Source: Hyparrhenia diplandra
Lineage: Eukaryota; Streptophyta; Magnoliopsida; Poales; Poaceae
Direction of reading: 5' to 3'
Length of the DNA stretch: 64,000 nucleotides
Assembly: GCA_015847255.1 (NCBI GenBank)
Contig: JADLZK010011221.1
Span: 434,001 to 498,000, forward strand
Shown: positions 58,892 through 64,000 of the stretch, in pieces
Position numbering within the stretch: the stretch's first letter is position 1
How the letters are laid out: each line of letters opens with the position of its first letter
Notes under the pieces: model-generated
What the model was told of the DNA's origin: nothing
What the model saw: the letters and a program-made list of their open reading frames with translations, nothing else
The model's database searches: none
Made by a program: the position numbers and the translations under genes

Positions 58892-61136
58892 GTTCTCTTG
58901 TTCCCTAATCAGTTCACTGACGGTTGGACGGCTGATATAGCCGGACTCGACAACTTGACGCCTAAGCTTGCTAGCTGGCACAACCGGCCTTGCTACAACG
59001 ATTACAGCTAAGCAATGCACTGCTGGTAGAATAATGCCGTCTTCAGATAACCCCGCCTCAGCCGCCTGTTGCCAGATAATGGACAGTCCCGGCATCCTTG
59101 TCACCAATCCGGACAGTGTTATACAAGGCTATCGTGGTGGGCTAGACAGGAACCGCTTAAACTTATTCAGTGTCCTGTTACGAAAAAGTAGGGTACTGAA
59201 TAGGGTTTGTATTTTCTAGCCATTTTGTCCAATGTCATAGCTTCAAAATTCGTTTTTATGGTCTGGTACCTGTTGCAAAGTTAGTGCAATAGTCCAATGT
59301 GTCCATATTTTGCCTCATGTTCTAGCTTCAGACTCCAAATTTCACGATCTTCGATTTGTTCGAAAGCTTGTGAATTTCTTTACACACACCTTGAAGTGAT
59401 ATTCGGTTGGTACAAGGGGAATCATCGGCTTTTTACTGTTGGTGGAGGCAAATGCAAGGTGGCTTGGCCTGGCGTTTGCAGGCCACGGGTGCTTGGTGGC
59501 TTGGGCGTCATTGACTTGAGAAGGGCAAGCATTGCTCTCAGAGTTCGGTGGGAGTGGAAGCTTCGGACAGGGGACCCAAGCTGGGCCGGTCTACCAGGAT
59601 CCAATGAGAAGACGGTGACCAGCCTATTTCGGGCGGCCACAGTATCAACGGTCATGTCCAGGGCGCCTACGTATTTTTGGACCGATAATTGGATTCAGGG
59701 CGACAACATTCAAAACTTGGCACCGGCTCTTTTCAAGGCAATCTCAGGCCGGAGATGGAAGACGTTCGTTAGCGACGCTCTTCCGGGCCACGCTTGGGTG
59801 AGGCACATCACAGGAGCCTACACTGCACAGGTACTGGCCGAGTTCTTTGAACTTTGGAACGTCATAAGTGAGGTGCAGCTCGACCACGGAACGCCGGACA
59901 CTTTACGTTGGCGCTTCAGTGCTGATGGTTGCTACTCGTCGGCGTCGGCATATGGGGCGATGTTCCTGGGATCTTCCAGGCTACCTGGTGCGAGAGAGAT
60001 TTGGAAGACAGCAGCGCCTCCCAAAGTGAAGCACTTCTTCTCGCTAGTGATGCATAACCGGTGCTGGACAGCGGAACGGCGACACCGGCATGGCCTTCAG
60101 AACTCTGATAAATGCATCTTCTGTGATCAACTTCCGGAAACCATGGGGCACATCATCTTGGGCTGCACCTACAGTCGCGAGGTTTGGCATATCCTACTTA
60201 CTCGCTTGCATCTTGCTTTGACGGTCCAGGAGGAGGATGTGCTCCTTTGGTGGCTACGTAACAGGAAGCTGATCAGAAAAGAGGCAAGGAAAGGATTCAA
60301 TACTTTTGTCTTTCTTGTGGGATGGTCGCTCTGGAAGGAGAGAAACTCAAGAACCTTTGCAGGCAAGACCTCAACGCCGGCACAGCTGGCTCAATAGATA
60401 GGTGATGAGGCGGCCGAGTGGTGCCAGGCGGGTTACCGACACCTGGTCAGCATCTTACCGCAGCACTGATGGGCTTGACATCTTTCTCTAGTTGCAAAAT
60501 GGATTCTTTTGTAGTCACAATCGCTTGCTGCATTTGGGCCGTGCTTGTAGTAATCCGCGGATTATTCCGGTTCTTATTTATGTACTGAACTATCTTTCCT
60601 TCTTAATGAAATCCATGCAAAGCACGTTCGAGAAAAAAAAATCATCGGCTTTGTGGTACGTGCTCGGCTACTAGGAACAGCACCACGCTACTTCGGCACC
60701 AATCCAATCCGCTGCAGCTCAAATGGCCGAGGTTCGCACACGAGGAATCTCCAGCGGCATTGCGGTGCTTGGCTGCTGCAACGACGACACTTTGCCACTT
60801 TATCACTTTGCAATCCAAATACACAGTCCCTACAGATCCGGTGGCGTCGACTACGGATAGAGCTGCCCTTCACAATCCATATAAGGACACATCCACGAAT
60901 AATGTTGTAGAATCTGGACCTGAGAAAAGCGTGCAGCTAGGAAGATCCCGGCGGCCGGATCGAGCGAGCGATGGAACGCGAGGAACCCTGGACGGAACGA
61001 GCGGAATGGCTGGCGTCCAACAAGGTTTCGTGGTGTGATGATGCATGCAGCTAGGGGACCGACCCTGCATAGCCGCCGGCTACAATTGCGCATCCTAATC
61101 GAGCACACGATCCTTTTGACGCTGGTGGACGCCATT
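58892..61136 (+). repeat. Tandem duplication, copy B, interrupted by a LINE
   Basis: Repeats copy A from GTTCTCTTG to GGACGCCATT. Removing the LINE (59433-60640) and one target duplication leaves about 1,025 bp, the length of copy A. The bases GTTCT also follow copy B, so the duplication breakpoints share short homology. Confidence 0.92.
59433..60640 (+). mobile_element. 5'-truncated LINE with 12-bp target duplication, reading frame open
   Basis: A 1,208-bp insert between two copies of ATCATCGGCTTT (59421-59432 and 60641-60652), ending in an A tail after CACGTTCGAG. It encodes the C-terminal third of a plant LINE ORF2: GGLGVIDLRRASIALRVRW, then zf-RVT with APPKVKHFFSLVMHNRCWT and CIFCDQLPETMGHIILGC, then the terminal WSLWKERNSRTF block and a stop at 60397. 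The RT and endonuclease were lost by 5' truncation, so it cannot move by itself. The open frame and exact target duplication suggest a fairly recent insertion. Copy A of the tandem repeat holds the uninterrupted site near 58372-58386. Confidence 0.93.
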
Positions 61137-63289
61137 GTTCTGTGCGTCGGCGATCGACGCGCGCGTGCTGCTGCTGACTCGTTGATCCATCCAGAGTTCG
61201 TCGGCGATCCGTCGGCGCCGTGGAATCATGCATGCATCGTATTCGAGGCGTGCCAGTAACCTCTTCAGTGATCGCGAGAGAAATTTAAATCCGATCCGAC
61301 TAAGATACTCCTGAAATCCTGATCCTTGTATAGATTGCCGTTCATGCTGTTTAGTAGGTTACGGTCGTGATCAGAACCAAATTTGCGCGACGGTTTCATC
61401 TCGCTATCGCAACTTTTTGCCCTGAATGTTGGCCTTCAGCTTCAGCTTCCGTGAATGCATATGTAATGTGAGTGCTAAACTTTCCACTGCAGCCGTCGCT
61501 TTTCGTAGGCTAGCTCGAGGTCCAGCTGCTGCAAAAGCACAATCCCAGACAATGGGGCGAGCAGAATCTAACCGATTTATCGGCGTCGATCGCGATCGAC
61601 ATGGCCCATGGTTTACATCTGCACGCGCGTGATGCTGAGTTGCTAACATGATACGAAGGGTCTAAACTACTACCCGTAGCATGGTACATTCTCCGGCGTG
61701 CCGGCCTGGCGAGACGGCGACCATAGGTTCCGCGCGGACGTGCATCCCAGCAGCAGCGTATACATGCCCTGATGCCCTCCTGGATAGGATAGGGATGCTG
61801 CATTGTGTTGGCACCCAAAAAGGCGCGCACTTACGATCCGGCGAAGTCAGGAAAAGTTGTGACGAGGAAACCGCCACGCCGCGGAGAGCCCCGCAAAGCA
61901 GAATCCGAAAAGGAATCTGTTTCAAAATTCCTATGTGTCCATGTCATGTCCTACCAGGAGCGGAGCTTTTCTTCCCAATTCATTTGCTATTTTGAAGAAT
62001 ATCTCACCGTCAAGCTTGTGAACACACAAGGGCCTGTTTGGATCACCGGAGTAAAGTCCTTTAACATGTTGTTGGATAATTAGTAGGCTCCCACCGCACC
62101 ATCCTCGAGCCCAGACCCTAGACCCTCCATGCGCCGCTGCTCACCCCGGGCAAATCGGGCGGGGTGTGCCAAATCTGGCCGTGAGAGGACTAAAGATGTC
62201 GGATCCGACAACAAAGGTTGCGGAACGGGAGCGCTGGCCGCCACCATCCCGGCTAGAGAAAATCGCCACCGCCACATCCTCGTCGTTGTTTAGCCTATGG
62301 CAGCACACTCCTGGCGCGACAAGGAGCCATGAGGAGGGGGAGGGAGGAGAAGATGGCGGATATGGGAGCGCCGCCACCTATGTAGCCTAGGCGGGCGACA
62401 CGGGGGCAGGGGTGGTTATGTCACATTTTGTGCCCCTCAGAGTACTCTAATGGAAAACTAGAAAAAAAAATATTTAGAAGAAAACTAAAAGTGAGTTAGA
62501 TGGAGTAGTTAATAAAAAAACTTAAGAATTTCTACGGTACTTAGGAGGAACCATTAAATTGTTTTCAGCCAGTTCCTCCCGTTAAATAAAGTGTAGTTTA
62601 GTATTTTGCTAACAACACAGCTTCTCGGCTCCGTATGCCAATTTCACGCATCCAAAATCCACGAACTGCTACTGTGCTACGAGCACGAGGAGGCTTCCCG
62701 CAATCCTTCCTTGCGCCTTGCCGCCCGTCTCCTAGATCAAAAGGAACGCTGCCCGTATGGACGTCTCCGTGAGATCCATCTATCCACCCCTTCATCTCTG
62801 TGAGATCAGAGTTCACGTACAGCCTCCGTCTACCCGGGGACTACAGACTACTCCATCTTGATTTGTGAGTTCGAGTCCGCGATCGTCAGTCGTTAGGCAT
62901 TAGATAGCCAGTGAGGTAATCACTTGGCATTTTATACTATCGTTGGTGACAACAATTAGTTAAAAGGCAAGATCTATCTAGCATTAATGCGTCGGAAGTT
63001 CCTTCTTCTACTACCTTGCACCGTCGTCGTCTCTTTGTTTGCCGCCAGAAGAAGTCCGATAACAAATCTCAAGCGAATCCTACTCGCTGTTGATTTACGT
63101 AAGCTCTTTTTATTTAGAGAAGTAGCTCCTTAGATATTAAAAGACCGTTATACCCTTAAAAATCAGTTCTGGGGCCCATGTAATTTTTTGGTTCGGGTTT
63201 CTTTTATTTTTAGACCTTTAGATTTGACGAAACAGAGGGCTCATATTAATTATTTCTGAGCGTAGTAGAAACTCACTCTAGGCATTCAA
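61137..63289. other. No gene seen
   Basis: Several GC-rich ORFs on both strands (61404-62390) overlap one another and show no recognisable domain. A fragment at 62030-62085 (GGGCCTGTTTGGATCACC) looks like the start of a Tourist- or hAT-like MITE, without its other end. Confidence 0.45.
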
Positions 63290-63440
63290 GTACTACCGAA
63301 CCGATCGGTTCGGTTCCTCGGTATCTACCGACCTAATTCGGTTCCAAGAAAACTTCGTTACCGATTGGTTCCAAAAGAAACTCGGCACTGAGGTAGTTTG
63401 GTTTCGGTTCTTTTGGTTTGGTTCCGGTAAATAGTGAAAG
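63290..63440. repeat. GGTTCGGTT-rich repeat block
   Basis: GGTTCGGTTCC, ATTCGGTTCC, GGTTTCGGTTC and GGTTCCGG-type motifs recur, with the inverse AACCGAAC. It is a simple diverged repeat, possibly a transposon subterminal region. Confidence 0.6.
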
Positions 63441-63837
63441 AACCGAACAGGTACAACAACATGTAGTATCTAGTTGAACAGCCAATTTTGATAGGAATTT
63501 GACATAATTTCATGGACATATAGTGCCAAATCATACACATATAAAATCACAAATACATAATATAGTTTTCCATAGATCCATAAACAAACATTACTTAGTA
63601 CTCACTTGAGTCACTACTCAAATACAACATATTATTCAAAGTTTCAAACTGAGCACTAGGCGTACAGCAGCCAGCAAGCAACAAGGGACAGGAAGCATTA
63701 AGGAAAAAACAAACACAAGGGTGGGAGCAAGTCCAGCAAGCACATGCATAGCCATCCAACAAACACATGCACAACAGCACACATGTATGCAGCAACTCAC
63801 TTAGAAACATGCCAACAACAAGCATCCCCTTCAGCCT

Positions 63838-64000
63838 TCACTTGTTCTTGCTGGCTTTGGTGTTGCAAGTTGATTTTGGTTGGGAGCTGATGTTGGTAGA
63901 GGTAACCATCCTGCTTTTGCTACCTTGAATGGATGGCTTGGCAGCATGGCCATCAATAATGGCCAAGTCATTGAACTCTTGTATTAATTCTGAAATATTT
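63838..64000 (-). CDS. C-terminal ORF fragment running off the right edge, unknown
   Basis: On the minus strand a frame is open from the window edge for 53 codons to a TGA at 63838-63840. It is Ser/Lys-rich and begins NISELIQEFNDLAIIDGHA. I recognise no family. It could be the last exon of a host gene or of a transposase lying to the right. The nearby GGTTCGGTT block makes a transposon origin plausible but unproven. Confidence 0.3.
   Translation of the reverse strand, partial: NISELIQEFNDLAIIDGHAAKPSIQGSKSRMVTSTNISSQPKSTCNTKASKNK

Noticed and set aside
58531..61038. Matching 86 and 92 aa ORFs in the two tandem copies
   Set aside because: They differ by in-frame indels, which looked like selection, but neither starts with ATG and the similarity follows from the DNA duplication itself.
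1..64000. CRISPR arrays, bacterial operons, rRNA genes, telomere repeats
   Set aside because: None is visible; the window is plant nuclear DNA and its short repeats are microsatellites, minisatellites or transposon ends.

Overview
This is nuclear DNA from a grass. The evidence is spliceosomal introns with GT-AG borders, GC-rich first exons typical of grass genes, and dense grass-type repeats: Stowaway, Tourist and hAT MITEs, Helitrons with CTAG-T ends, tRNA-derived SINEs, plant LINEs and CACTA subterminal repeats. The two real genes look most like panicoid grass proteins, but I cannot name the species from the sequence alone.

Only two ordinary genes are recognised. A core alpha-1,3-fucosyltransferase gene (GT10; Golgi N-glycan modification) lies on the + strand at 17282-23447 in seven exons. 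As given, its reading frame is broken at three points in otherwise conserved exons, so it is either a young pseudogene or carries assembly indels. An intact eight-exon cytochrome P450 gene of the CYP707A family (abscisic acid 8'-hydroxylase, 488 aa) lies on the - strand at 37316-32711, with a TATA box about 200 bp upstream of its ATG. The genes are convergent and about 9.3 kb apart; a 3.6 kb Helitron fills much of the gap. From memory, rice chromosome 8 has the same neighbours (FucT beside OsABA8ox2), so this looks like a conserved pair expanded by transposons. The two proteins act in unrelated pathways and nothing suggests they work together.

Layout: 1-8.4 kb, CACTA-like ends and Helitrons, including a 4.4 kb non-autonomous copy. 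8.4-12.4 kb, microsatellite, degenerate coiled-coil ORF pieces, minisatellite and A-rich DNA. 13.2-14.3 kb, decayed Helitron helicase. 14.4-16.6 kb, decayed LINE (- strand). 17.3-23.4 kb, fucosyltransferase with a hAT MITE in intron 1. 24.4-27.5 kb, small retroposon, SINE and MITE. 28.5-32.2 kb, full-length Helitron. 32.7-37.5 kb, CYP707A. 37.7-38.8 kb, cluster of SINEs upstream of it. 38.9-43.6 kb, CACTA end, 42-bp tandem repeat, LINE ORF1 remnant and small Helitron. 45.2-50.5 kb, a very large inverted repeat whose 2 kb spacer holds a G-rich minisatellite. 50.7-57 kb, MITEs, two retroposons with target-site duplications and a dispersed direct duplication. 57.9-61.1 kb, a roughly 1.0 kb tandem duplication with a 1.2 kb LINE inserted in its second copy. 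61.1-64 kb, mostly featureless, with an ORF running off the right edge.

No clearly new protein system is visible. The most unusual structures are the long inverted repeat with its G-rich loop, the SINE bounded by 126-bp direct repeats, the triple frame disruption in the fucosyltransferase, and the LINE and MITE insertions whose empty sites survive in the same window. Repeat boundaries and identities were estimated by eye.
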